From contig CM065390.1 in the NCBI GenBank assembly GCA_033060915.1, positions 22,530,001 to 22,594,000 of the forward strand: a stretch of DNA of 64,000 bases, given 5' to 3'. Source of the DNA: Euryodendron excelsum. Its lineage: Eukaryota > Streptophyta > Magnoliopsida > Ericales > Pentaphylacaceae. Under the pieces are notes generated by a model. The model ran no database searches and had not been told where the DNA came from. It saw only the letters and a program-made list of their open reading frames with translations. The translations under genes and the position numbers were made by a program. Within the stretch, counting starts at the first letter, position 1, and every line of letters begins with the position of its first letter. Shown one piece after another: positions 34,535 to 47,300 of this stretch.

Positions 34535-35108
34535 TGTGAGGTCAGTGCAGGCTTAACCATAATGCCAACAAAGCACTTGCCTAGACCCCCAATTTTTAAA
34601 AGCCCTCAATTTTTTAAAACCTCGCATGCTATAATAAAAGCTCTATATAATTTTTAAGTTTAACAAAACATATATAAATTGTACAACTAAAATATTTTTT
34701 AAATCCCCAAATATTTAAAACCTTACATGTTATAGTTAAAACTCTATATAGTTGCTACATCTTTTATTAAAAGAGACCCTAGTCCAGATGAGAAAAAAAA
34801 GGAAGCCCAAAAGCAACTGCATTAGTTAACTTCAAAAAAAAAAAAAAAAATTAGTTCAAGTAAAAAATAAATAAATTGTACAAATCAAAAAATATTTGGA
34901 AGGCTTCAACTTTTAAATCTTAGGTGCTACTAAGACCCTATACAATTTTACATATATTTTTTTTAAAAAGAGGCACGTCCAAATGAGAAAAAAAAAAACC
35001 CAATAAAAAAGATGCTTAAAATTAATATGCTAATTAACTTTAGAAGAAGCCTCATATATAAAATTTTCGCTTTAAGCCTCAAATGGTATCGAGCTGCCTG
35101 TGTGAGGT
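34535..35108. mobile_element. hAT MITE (34543-35100) with perfect 8-bp TSD
   Basis: TGTGAGGT flanks both sides (34535-34542, 35101-35108). The ends are CAGTGCAGGC and, on the other strand, CAGGCAGCTC, short imperfect inverted repeats as in hAT elements. The left arm resembles sequence directly 3' of the hAT transposase remnant at 37387-37602 (AAAGCA..T..CTTAGA.CCC..AATTTTT), so it may derive from that family. No coding sequence. Confidence 0.75.
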
Positions 35109-35741
35109 GATGATATGAGATTGCGGTATAATATATTAGATGCCCATTCGAAGAAATTGAAGCTGCTATGCGAAATAAATTGGCATTGAAATCTTTGATT
35201 ACAAGTTTAAAACCCTTCAAGCCGCAGTTTTTCTTTCTCCGAATGCAGATTTTGCTTGGTCGTCAAAATATCTTTCACCACAAAAAGTTTACATACATAT
35301 GTATACGTATATATCTAGAAAAAAATGACTCCATCCCTACTTATCAACTATAGCTTTCTTTATGGTCATATGAGGATGCGTCATTTGAAAGAAAAACTGA
35401 TTGATTATAATATGATGTTAGTCACTAATTCTATCTATTTTTAACATAATTACATTGTAAACAGTAAAGAAACAGAAACTTTGAATTAGTCCACAACCAC
35501 CACATATATATAATGAGAGGAGGTTTTATATCCTACGCAGCTAATGTTCAGTCGCCGACTGTTGCTAAATGTAAAACTAATATTTTAAAATTATGAATTA
35601 AAATAGTAGATATTTTGACTTGAAATGAAAATGCCATATGAGAATCTTATACAAAAAATCCCACTTCACTCAATAAGTGAGTTATGTGCAAAATTTAAAT
35701 TTGTGTAGCATTACTCTTTTATATATGGGATACATATCATC
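35109..35741. other. Intergenic
   Basis: AT-rich sequence with no supported feature. Confidence 0.4.
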
Positions 35742-35962
35742 ATTGTGGTCAATGGCAAACCGAAGGGCGATCTAGGGCCATGGTCCTTCCAAAATTTTTA
35801 AAATACTATATACCTCCTATAGAATTTTTTGTATTTAGAATCAAATACATTGTATTGCCCCCCTCCCCCAAATTAAGAAATTTTACCAAGGTCCCCACAA
35901 AATTTAAAAAAATTTATTTTGTCACCCTCAACACAAATCCTGAGTCCACCACTAATTGAGGT
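35742..35962. mobile_element. Small hAT MITE (35750-35954), 7/8-bp TSD
   Basis: Flanks are ATTGTGGT (35742-35749) and ATTGAGGT (35955-35962). The right end reads, on the minus strand, TAGTGGTGGACTCAGGATTTG, a variant of the widespread CAGTGGCGGA-type hAT end. The left end CAATGGCAAACC is a decayed counterpart. Length 205 bp. Related ends occur at 53341 and 56218. Confidence 0.6.
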
Positions 35963-37386
35963 GATCAAAGTGCAAAATTATCGATATCAAGGAAAAGAGT
36001 GCCATAAATTTGGCTGAGCATGTAGAACATTCCAAATTAGGGTAAGATTAGGTGAAACTTAAAACTCTTCAAAAATAATTGAATTTGTTGTATGTTTAAG
36101 GAAATAAATTGTAATGTAAAAGGACATAATTTTATCTTTCTCCTTCGAATGACAACCCCTATACAAAAGTGCATGCACATGCACAACTTAAAATTAAAAA
36201 ATAAAATCCAATGCTTGCTTGATTATATACTGTTGAGCAATAATAAAATCAGAAAGCCCATGACCTAAAAATACCCACAAAAAGTATTCGGCGGCGGTGC
36301 GTATTAATATATGGTCCCCAAAGTATCGCAAGTGCAGATGGTATCGTGCGCCTCCAAAGCTGTAACTTTATTACACGTGTCCTGCATTTTCAATTATTTA
36401 CTACTTTGGTACCGGTGTAAAATACGGTATGGCAAAAGAACAAAATCTAATACTACGTACAAGTTTAATGTAATTTTTTTTTAAAATACGGTAATAAATT
36501 ATTTGGGTATCATATGAATGTTACTCAAAAAGTCGAGACAAAAAATATTGTAATATTTATAAGTAATTTTCTCTAATATATGTTAGTAGATAATATTTTT
36601 GTCTTATATATATCAATTTTTTTAAGAAATATTATTAACAAACAATCAAATTAAAGTGATAGATAAATAAATTTTATTTTTTTATTTGAATGCTTGATAT
36701 CAAAATGGGTTAATTTATAATTTAATATTTTGAGTATTAATAAGAAGTTATAGAAAAATATGTTTAACAATTTAAATATCTCAAATATTATAAAAATATC
36801 ACAAATTTATATGGCACCATACTAGCAAAGAAACACAAATTATGAGTTATACAATTTTTTTCTACAATTAATAAAATCAAATAAGTTTAATAGCCAATAA
36901 TTGTACTATTATAATTATTTATTAAGTGTGAAATTAATAATATGCTAAACTTATATTAAATTATATCTAATTTTTAATAAAGGTTTTTTCAAAAGTATAA
37001 TACGTAAAATGTTTAATACGTGGAGTATATAGTTCAACTCAAAAAATGCGTATTTTTATTAGGTTTCAAATCTAGACAATAAACGAAAGTTTTTTTATTT
37101 ATATGTACATATGAATATTGTACGTAAATAGTACAAGTATTTATTAACTAGTGTGTTTGGGGCTCGACCGACCATTGCCACCAAGGTAGGACTATGCATA
37201 CAGGGGCAAACAAACGCCTGTACAAGCAGCATAGGCCGCCTCCACTGGATTTTAAAACAAAACAAAAAAAAAAGAATTGTTTTACCCAACCCAATTAAGA
37301 ATGACTTTGCCGACTAAACCTAATACATATTTCAAAATTTTTTGTAACCCAACTCAAAACTCATACCCATCTAAAATACACTCAAA
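35963..37386. other. Intergenic, very AT-rich
   Basis: No gene supported. The minus-strand open frame at 37095-37289 has no recognisable content. Confidence 0.4.
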
Positions 37387-37988
37387 ATGCATAAGCCTTA
37401 CAAATATTTCCTCTTTCCTAAAAAATTAATTGAGAGGAAGAAGAATATTATCTACCCATTAGTATATTTATTTGTGAAGTTACCATTGATCTTATCCGTT
37501 GCAACTGTGTCAGTTGAGAGAGTTTTTTCTACAATGAATATTATCAAGACTTCACTAGGAAATCACTTAAGAGATGAGTGGACAAATGCAGCTCAAGTGT
37601 AAAGTCATCAAAGCAATCGCTTTAGATCCCTAATTTTTTAAGGCCTCTAAGTTTTAAAAATCGTACTTATGATAATTAAAATTTTGTAGAATTTTGACAT
37701 ATTTTTTTTAGAAAAAAACCTCAATCTAAATAAGAAAAAGGGCTACAAGAAAAGAAGCCTTAGTTTAAATGAGAAAAGACCTACAAAAAAAAAAAGAAAA
37801 AAAAGGCTTACTTCAAATGAAAAAATAAAAACCTATAAGAAAAAGAAAAGGTTCCAAATTAACCACTCCAATTGACTTGGAAAAACTATTTAAAAAAAGT
37901 ATAATTAAATACACTTTTATCAATGCAAAGAATATCGAAGGTTTAACCTATACAACTTTCTTTTCGTATATATATTTAAAAGTTTAAA

Positions 37989-38055
<67 letters not shown>

Positions 38056-38513
38056 TAAAGATAAAAGTTTTCAAATCGAAAAATAAATTAGTAAATCTTA
38101 CCGTTAACATCATCAAACGGCTTGTTGATGTAATATTTTTGTATTTTTATATAGATCGATATTGGTTTTTTTTTTTTTTTGAACAAAGTGTAATTTTTTA
38201 TTGTTAGTGAGTCTACGAGTAGCTGTTATGATGAAATTGAAAAGTAAATTATTTACTTTGTTAGTTGAATTACCAATTTTGTATTATGCTGATCAAATCA
38301 TTTGGTGAATACTCCACCAAAAATTAATTTTTATTGGATGGTTAAATCTATTGTGATTTAATAAATACTCTATTGAAAAAAGAAATAAATTAATTAATTA
38401 ATAATTTTTCATCGAAAAAAATCAAATCTTAATTAAAAATTTTACACTAGTATTAAAAATGTAAAAAGCCTCATTTAAGATTTTCACTTTAGGTGTATTC
38501 TTCGCATCCACTG
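37387..38513 (+). pseudogene. hAT transposase C-terminal (dimerisation) remnant and 3' end
   Basis: The ORF at 37387-37602 reads YPLVYLFVKLPLILSVATVS followed by VERVFSTMNIIKTSL and DEWTNAA, which is the C-terminal hAT dimerisation region with its A-T-x-S-V-E-R-x-F-S core. Upstream catalytic parts are missing. The sequence after it continues like a hAT 3' end, interrupted by a (CT)n run (37992-38053), and may finish at CATCCACTG (38513), which as reverse complement starts CAGTGGATG. No target duplication could be tied to it. Confidence 0.65.
37992..38053. repeat. (CT)n microsatellite
   Basis: About 62 bp of uninterrupted CT dinucleotides within the hAT remnant. Confidence 0.95.
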
Positions 38514-39128
38514 GAAAAAATTCCTGAATCCTCCACTTTATGCATGGGTCAGGTCAAGTCGGGTTTGTACTAAATACAAAAACAACTCGATTTTAATTGG
38601 TTCCAAATTTTTTGGTTTAATTTAATTCCATGTCTCGAGTTGGTTTTGGTCAAATCGGGTTGATTCAGGTCAGGTCCGTATTTATTGTACAACAATAAAA
38701 ATTATAATTTTTTAAAAAATTAATTAAACAACATACAAACACAAATTAATAATAATTAAGACAAATAACCATGATTTAAAGTTACATATATAATATATAT
38801 AGACTTTTATGACATATATACAATAAGGTCTTGGTTTGATTTGAGTTCAAAAAATATGAACTCAAGGATCGAACCAAAATGATCGTGTTAGGTCTTTTTT
38901 AGACACAAATCCAAATTAAACTTTTAATATACCCGAACTAAATCAATCTAAAGTGCTTAAGTTGGTTCGATTATCGATTTAATCGGTTCGTTTATGCACC
39001 CCTATCTAAAGCCTGCACCCCTACCTAAAGCCTTAAACTTCCATGCTTCGTTATTTATCTCCTTTTGTTTTGTTTCATAGTTTTCATCGCTATTCAATTT
39101 GGCTTTGTTGCCCAAGGCTACCTGACCC
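38514..39128. other. Intergenic, decayed repeat
   Basis: Contains GTCAGGTCAAGTCGGGTTTG-type and CGATTTAATCGGTTCGTTT-type phrases that recur in plant repeats, plus a short direct duplication (TGCACCCCTA..TAAAGCC at about 38994 and 39012). Ends not resolved. Confidence 0.3.
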
Positions 39129-39832
39129 AATGGCCACGTTTGTTATGGGATAATATGGAGAAGGAATTTCAAGACATCAAATTTCGATATTACAAATTCA
39201 GATGAGGGCAATTTTGTAATTTGAGCTCAAATCCTGAATTTTCTTGAATTGTTTAATTTTATCAAAATGGAATAAAAGGTCACCTTACAAATTTGAAGGG
39301 TAATTTTGTAATTTGAGCTCAAATCCTGAATTTTGAGTCTACTTCAAAAACAATGTAGTTTTAAAACTTATTTTCCAAATTTAGGCAGTTTTAAATTTAT
39401 TTATTAATCCCAAGCTGCTTCAAAAGTCATAAAGACACAAATTCATGTGATTTAAAACTTATCTCAGAAGTTGTGATTTGAAAATATAATTTCTGGAGCA
39501 ACTTAGATTAAATTTTAGAAATAAGTTTCAAAACCACCTTGTTTTCGGCATACACTCTTTGAATTTTTGGATTTTTTATTCTAATTTTTTTCTTGAATTA
39601 ATTAATATTATATAAATGAAATAAAAGATCATGTTCAAATTACTCACCAAAATGAAAGGCTTGTGATTCTTGAAGCCCTTCAGCCTCCCATTTTCTTTCT
39701 TTTCAACGTGCCAAAACAAATATATCCAAATTACTTGTCATGACTTCTTTTGCACAACCAAATGCAAAATAAAATAGGATACAAGGTTACTTGTCCAATC
39801 TCACAACTTTATCCTATAAAACAAACACGGTC
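39129..39832. mobile_element. PIF-like MITE candidate, about 0.7 kb
   Basis: The ends form an inverted repeat: left GGCCACGTTTGTTATGGGAT, right (reverse complement) GACCGTGTTTGTTTTATAGG. Inside, an ~36-bp phrase (GGGCAATTTTGTAATTTGAG...) occurs twice (39206 and 39298), and arms around 39335 and 39550 are inverted copies of each other. No clear 3-bp duplication. Confidence 0.45.
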
Positions 39833-40142
39833 AAAAAAGAAAATACTATACATGACCTTTGTTGTGAGCTGAGTATATATATATTCCATGTGAAACCTAC
39901 ATTAAAAATATAGAAATCATTGTGCCCATCACATTATTAGACAATTACACGGAATAACTTCTCGAGACAAGGAGGTCCAAAAGTGCTACAATGAGCATAG
40001 TCACTACTCCATTAGACATATAAATTGGACATTCACTTGAAGTGGAAAGTCCCAAACCACAGTCCTAGACGTTTGTGCATGTAGATTTACATGCAGGAAC
40101 ATACATTTCTGTACGTACGCGCATCAACATGTCATGTTTGTG

Positions 40143-40177
<35 letters not shown>

Positions 40178-42338
40178 CAATATAGAGAGAGGACTCTATT
40201 AGAGAGATAAATCGGTGGTAGTTGAGGGTGGACATTCGTGGCCCCGGCCGGGTTCAGAAAAACAAATTCCAAGCCCGATGGTATGGTATGCTGAAAAAAA
40301 ATTACGTGCAGTACATATGATCTTAGGTTTTTTTTTTTTTTCTTTTTTTGAACGGAGTAAAACACCCACACACAACTAAACCAAACCACAACCAGTCTAA
40401 GGGAAGAAAGGTATTGCTTCGTTAGGATTTTCCTTTTATTTATTTGATGGTTCTCTCGTTATAAAACTTAAATCTAAGTGACAATAACTAATATTACGTC
40501 CCATTGAATATTTGTCCAGGATGTCATTATATCATAACGGACTGTATTCGTCTAATAATTAGGACAAAGCTCTGGTTGGTTGAGTTAAATAGTATCTTGC
40601 ATGCAATTTGTGGAACTAAACTTTGGTTGAAAAAGGTAATTTAATCCTATTGATCAAATAAAGGCACATCCTATATTGCTAGCAATTCAAATTCAAGTCA
40701 TTCACTACTTATTATTCCTCAAAATCTTGGACAACATTGAGTGGGAGACAGCACCTACGTTTACACCATGAAGTGTCATGATCACCCATAAAACAATGTT
40801 GAAAGGTCATCAATGAAGAACTCATCTAAGTCACATGGTACTCAACATTTTGGTTGAAATATATATATGTCCCATGGTACTCAACATTATGGTTATACTC
40901 TTTTTATATTTCAAATTTTCAAAACATAGAAATTGGGTTTCTAGAAAGTGTATTTTTATTAGGAAATTTCATTTTTTTAGGCCCACAAATTAGTAATTTG
41001 GTTGTTTTTTTAAAAGTTTTGTTTCGGTTATAACTTGGCCTAGAAGCTTCTAATTTTGACCATTTTCTTAAAATGTTCCTTTAGATTTCTAGTATCTAAA
41101 TTTTGGCTTTACTTAAATTTGCTATTTTTTTCTAATTTTTCTTATTTCTTTATTATTTCGTGTTTTGTTAGAATTAGAATGACTCATAAATAAAGTTGTA
41201 ACCCTATGTTGGGAATAGTTTAGAACTAATAATATTCTCAATTTTTTTATTCTATCTTTCTTGAGGATTCAAAAGTTCCATCAACTAGGACGATATTTAA
41301 GTCTTCTTTCTCTGCTAGAATAAAATCTAATCTTATGGATTCAAAAACTATGTTTTCAAACCATAAAAGCAACCCACCAGAAAAGTTTTTAGGTTTATTT
41401 AGCAAAAGTCTACAAAGCATCGAAGCAACTACTTCATTTGTTGTAAATGATAATAATAACAATTTAGTAATAATAAAACAAATATTTGTTTCTAACTTTT
41501 TTTTTTCCCATGCAGTGAACTTGACCTTACTAATACTTCTAGCGGGTGCACATCTTCCCATTATAAAACCAATTCCCTACTTCCTCACTAATACAAAACA
41601 AAAAAAAACAACTCAACTATATTAATTCATAAAAGGGTCTAACCAAGTTTTAATGGGAAATTACATTTTTTTTTTTTTTACCATAATTCAAATGGTAACA
41701 TACAAATGAAAGAAAAAATTTAACTTGTCACAAGTAGCCATTATCATTAACTGAGACATAAATTGTTTCATTTTAGTCCGTACCACAAGGGTTGTAAGTG
41801 TCGCATTGTAAAACACAATGTCAAAAGTGAAAATGAACCTAACCACACGGGGCAAAAGGTAATTTTGCCCAAGTTTTAAGCTGATACCTAAGACCTACCG
41901 ATATGAAAAATAGTTTACATGCAATTATGAATATAGCTCTAAACAATTATTTGCATTTCATTCTAACTGGAAATTTTTTTATTTTATCCCCTTTTTTTTT
42001 TTGGGTGTATCCATTAGAAATCCAATGAAATAGCTCTAGACCAATAAATAAAGTGGATCACCAATTCATAAGCAATTGGACCCATTTGTCTCCCCTAAAA
42101 TTCATTCATCAACAGCTATACAACACAAGTGGTGCACCCAACAGACATGCAACAGTAATTTTCCTAAAAAGCATGTGCTATTACACATTGGATAAGTCAA
42201 GAATTTCAATGATGACAAAGCATGATCCCTTCAAAACACAATTGACAAGCTCTTTTACATTTTTTTCAAGGGTGTAGCTTAGACATTTTTTTTACAAATT
42301 ACATGAGGCTCGAAGTCAACCAATACATGTACTTATGT

Positions 42339-42399
<61 letters not shown>

Positions 42400-43937
42400 T
42401 GAAAAATCAGCTTGAACAATGGGGAGCAAATGGGCCATGAATTGTCCATGATGTGTGCATCTAGAAATGACTTTTCCCCTCCCATAGAATACAAAGTCTC
42501 AGCACATTGTCAACTCTTCATTGTGGATCTTTTGGAAAGTAGAGTAAATGGAATATAAAATGTTTGCACAACCACAGTACCATTGACAAGTCAATTTCAA
42601 ATTTGATTCACCAAACTCATGCCTTAGTGGACATTGATCACAAAGATGAATCAATGGGCCCATACATGTAGTATTTAAATTGTCTGATGATGGTATATAA
42701 TAAGAATTGAACCACCAAGATAGGCATTGAAACTGTTTAAAAAATATATGCATATCCTATCAATGAAAGCATCTTCGGTAAACTGTTCGTCATGAAATAA
42801 TATTGTCCGTTTTGTGACCCTCACGATTTTAAATATTGTCGGTTTTGAGCCTTAACTCTCACGATTTTAAAGCGTGTTAGATTAATTCTGCGCTCAATTC
42901 AACTTAGGCAGGCAATGAAAATTTGAATCTACCCATTAAAAAATTAACATTAACATTAACAAAATCACAAAATTATGACATGAAAAGAAATAAACAAATA
43001 ATCAACATTAAGAAGTAAGAATTTAATAACATCTAAGAAAATGTAAATAGCTCTTAAAATATATACGAGGCATAAAAGTAACGAATTTTGAGCTTTTTAA
43101 GAATCACATCTAATTACCAATATGAGGAATCAAATGTATGTTCTCTCTATAATAGGTCTTGAAAAATAAATAATATAATTGTGAAAAAATTGATGGTAAA
43201 AGAAAATCTACCTACAGGATGATCACAAATACTTGGAGTCAAAGCAGAACGGATGCCCAAAATCATGCTTGTCAAATAAACAAGTACAGAGCAAAAAGGT
43301 TTAGGATCAAAATGGACCAGATGAGACCGACATAATGGCAAGGATAATTACAAATAATCAAAGAAACCCCTGAGAGCAAAGGCCATAGTAGCCAATATGA
43401 ACATTTGTATCACAACTTCATAGAGCATTATTCCTTTGCAAGTTCAACATAGTATGAGAAATTTAGTAAAACTTACTATAAGAATGTGATCTCTAGATTT
43501 GTTTGTATCGTAACTGAAGATGGTTATTCCGAACTTTATTTGATGATGAATTGAAAGTCCGAGTCCCTCTTGATGTGGAATTGCAAGAGGTGCTAAATAT
43601 GAGAAGCTAATCCTTTCTCAGGTAATTCTTTTCCATACCATAACAAATGTTAAGGTTGAGACACCAAGAAGGCCAAATATGCCTTTTGAAACAACCACAA
43701 GACCGCCACAGGACAGACAGGAAAAGAGGTTACAGGAGAAATTATTTAGTTCTCATGGATCGCCTTGCTCCTCTTCTCACAATGCAGTGGGCCATCTCCT
43801 TCCTAGGATAGTCCAGTAGGTGTTCAAGACCCATCTTGCGTGGGGGACCCATTCATTGTGAGGAGGAGCAAGAGCAACAGGACACTCCAAGAAATAATTT
43901 TTCAAGTTATACCAATTAAAAAGTAGAACAAAACTTA
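39833..43937. other. Intergenic, 4.1 kb without a supported gene
   Basis: AT-rich DNA with a (TA)n run (about 40147-40177), a (CT)n run (about 42340-42397) and scattered homopolymers. Opposed open frames at 41247-41625 are not recognised and look spurious. No repeat boundaries were resolved. Confidence 0.4.
42340..42397. repeat. (CT)n microsatellite
   Basis: About 58 bp of uninterrupted CT dinucleotides. Confidence 0.95.
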
Positions 43938-44200
43938 TCGCATCATTGCCAGTGCAATGATCTGGTTGGTATTCGCTAAGGTAGATAAAGACAGTCAAGT
44001 GATTCCAGAAGTATAAATCCAAGAAGATTTGAGTAAATGATAAAAATGGAAAAGACAGTTAGCAAGTCGAACATGAGTTGGGGCATCATTGCCAGTGCAA
44101 TGATCCAGTTATTATGATGCCCAAGTGGATAAAGGCAGGCAGAGATTATAGAAGTATGCATCCAAGGAGACTGCAAACAATGCAAAATAAAACTCATTTA
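43938..44200. repeat. Imperfect tandem duplication, period 146 bp
   Basis: GCATCATTGCCAGTGCAATG begins both copies (43938 and 44084), followed by similar sequence (GTGGATAAAG, AGAAGTAT, ATCCAAG). The start contains a small hairpin, CATTGC-CAGT-GCAATG. It lies just 3' of the MAM33-like gene. Confidence 0.7.
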
Positions 44201-44336
44201 TAGAAGGAAAAACCTTATAGCACTTACCTTATAGCAGATACAGGACTTCCTTGGGGACCAACAATATCCCATTCTGGATAACAATAAAATCGTACAATAG
44301 AACTTCGAAAAAACATTAAGCATCTGAAGCTTGCTT

Positions 44337-47300
44337 TCAGTCACTAATGGATGTGCCAACTGATTTGAACCAGCGCATAAGATTCCGGTGATCCTTCACA
44401 TAAAGCCAAGCTTGAAGAAATGGGAAAAGGCTCTCATTTATACCTCTCTCTTCGATGTAACTATGCAGCGCGTCTCTCATCTTTTCATCAAGATCTCTGT
44501 ATGTGAACAAACAGATGTGTTATTTCATTTCAGACAGTTATGCAGATTTTGTCAGAAGAAAAAAAAACCCAAACTTTAGAGCTGCAAACACAAAAGTGCT
44601 TAGATGTTTTGATACTTAAGAAGTATTTCCAAGATCTACACTTCCCAATACATTTCGCATAATATACAATATACATAATACAGTCAATGAAAACTCCGCA
44701 AGGGCCATTTGAGACTCAAAAAGCATGTCAATAGAAAAAGACTGCAAAAACTGAATCTTGGAATTTTGGCACAATATATGGCCATTGTGATAGCACAACT
44801 ATGAGCAAGGACTCCAGCAACATGACCTAAATAGTTAAATAATGTGGGATGTTGATAATGATTTTCCAGTTCAGTAAAGAGATGTCCATAAGTAACCTTC
44901 AAGAAACAATTACAGAATGTCTCTCAACCATAACTACAATCATTTTTCTTTGCTCGAAGAAACAGAGGTAATCCATCAATTTTGCGCCACACACAAAACT
45001 AGATCTTCAAAAGATGAAGCAAAAGAAACTGACCAACCCAAAATGTCAGGAGCAACATAGACTACTTCAATAACCTATTGCATCACCAAGTAACACAAAA
45101 CCAACTCCAGCACCCACTTCTCAAAGTTTCATTTCAATATTCTGAATGATAATAAAATAATACAAATGGACCGAAATCTTTCACCAGAATTTTTACTTCC
45201 TGAATCCATCCTAACTTTAGTTATCAGTGTTGTTCCTCAAGGGACTGCGTCCAGGACTCCAGCAACAAGAGTTCTTTCTGACATTCCTTGTTTCTTCAAA
45301 TTAACCATATTAATAAATACTTCCTTGCTCCATTTCTTGAGTCCTCCTTCAAGATAGTTTAGCCATTATGTTCATACTATCTGTATGGAAAATAATCTAC
45401 AAAAAAGAGTATATTGTCAAATAATAAACTGGAACAGCATATCCCAGTAAACAGATTAGTATCTTAAAAATGCAAGGCCCTCACCCTGAACTTGTCTCTG
45501 AATTTTATCAGAACACCTTTATCTTTCTTGTCCCTCTCACTATTGTCTACCATATGCTTGTTTCATAACAAAGTCAATTCGCATCCGAAGTTATGTTAGC
45601 ATAAAACAATCACCCACCTCCAACAATCTGGGACTCTCGAACTACTGCAAAGCTGGGCTGGTCCCTTTTCTGCACCCGCCCTTCATTTAGATGTTGGTGG
45701 AAGGCAAGCCCCAAGAAAGTATAGGTTAGCTCCCAGCTCCATCTCAGCTACCACCTTGCTCTCAACGGGGTGGGGTCCTGGAGCAAACTACTCATTGCTA
45801 TGTTGCCCCAAGCTAAGGAAGGGTATTTGGTGAGGAGCATTGTTTTGAGGGAGAAAAAGTGTGGTTGACAAAACACTTCAAGGAGGTAAAGGGGCCGGAG
45901 TGCTTTCATCAAATTATGCATGTGGGCTAAGCCATTCCCATCCCAAGTGCTGGCCCGATTTGGCTTGGGCTGGCCTGGTTGACAAACTACTTCGAGGAGG
46001 AGGTCATTGGGCCGGAGTGCTTTCATCAAATTATGCATGTGGGCTATTCCCATCCCAAGTGGTGGCCTGGTTCAGCCTGGCACAGTCAGCAATAGATTTA
46101 CATAGAGACCACTGTTATTTGGGAATAGATTTCTATATTACCTGTTTTGGGTGGGGTGGGGGTGGTTTCCTGTGGTAGTCCTGATGCGGCCTCTAACCGT
46201 CCATGATTTCATCTTGATTTGGCTATACTTGTATGTAGCCAGAAATGTTAGCTCCATATGAGAACCTTTTTTTTTTCTAAAGGACGCCATCCTTGGTTGC
46301 TTTCAAACAAATCCAATGTTTAGCCAAGAGTTGCTAGCCCGTAATAGCCAAAGGCAAACATCATATTCCTGGGATATGGGCGAGAATTAAGAGAACAATG
46401 ATTAGCAGTTGCCTAGCTGAGGAACTTGAGATCGAAAGTCAGTGTGTGGTCCTGCGAGTGAAGCACTAACAGACAAGAAAAGGTCCCTTATTATAGACAA
46501 GGCTTTAGCGACAGTTATTGAAAATTCAAGGAAAGCCTTTTGATATGTACTCTATTAATACAATCAAGACCATTTATATGACACCACAAGAAACCAAAAG
46601 GAAGGATCCACAACTATTATTGCTCCTTATTTTTCTTTCTTTCTGTTTCTCTAGATACTACTATTATCACCCTTATAGTTCATCCACCCGATTCACCCTC
46701 CACCATTTAGGCTAACAACATACATCTTCAATCCAAGCTTTGCTAAAGCGAAGGCTAAGGAAATCACCCCAATTTCTTGTGAGGAAAAACCCTTCACTAA
46801 AGTGCTTTCAAGCCCATCCTTCCAATAAATCATTGATCCATCTCAATGGATGCTTCAACTCCACATCCTAACCAAACAAAGACAACAAAACTTAATAAGG
46901 ATTTTCAAACACAATTACTCACCTAAACACAATTCATATTCTTGCTTTACGATATTGGTATGATAATGTCACTTTATGTTACATGGACTCTTCTAAAATG
47001 TATAAAGTACGAGTGTCATTCACTCGACACTTGGACTTCCACACTTGAGTAAGAATATGGATATGGATATGTGTTAAACAAGTATAATTGAAAAACCGCA
47101 AGTATATTTAATAATTTGAGTTTACCGTGGTCCATATGTATATACATAAAACTCTTATATTATGCATGAAATGCTCTATAGCATCTTGTAAACATTATTT
47201 TATTTTAAAAATAAAACAAAACATATTAAGAAATATAAATATTTTGTCATGTCCCGTGTCCTTGGACATGAGAATTACACGAATCCGACACTTAGTTACA

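Noticed and set aside
37992..38053. Possible satellite or CRISPR-like array in CT-rich tracts
   Set aside because: Simple dinucleotide microsatellite without spacers; CRISPR is not expected in a plant nuclear genome.
41247..41625. Overlapping opposed ORFs of 96 and 104 codons
   Set aside because: Neither shows a known domain and they share the same AT-rich stretch; probably chance.
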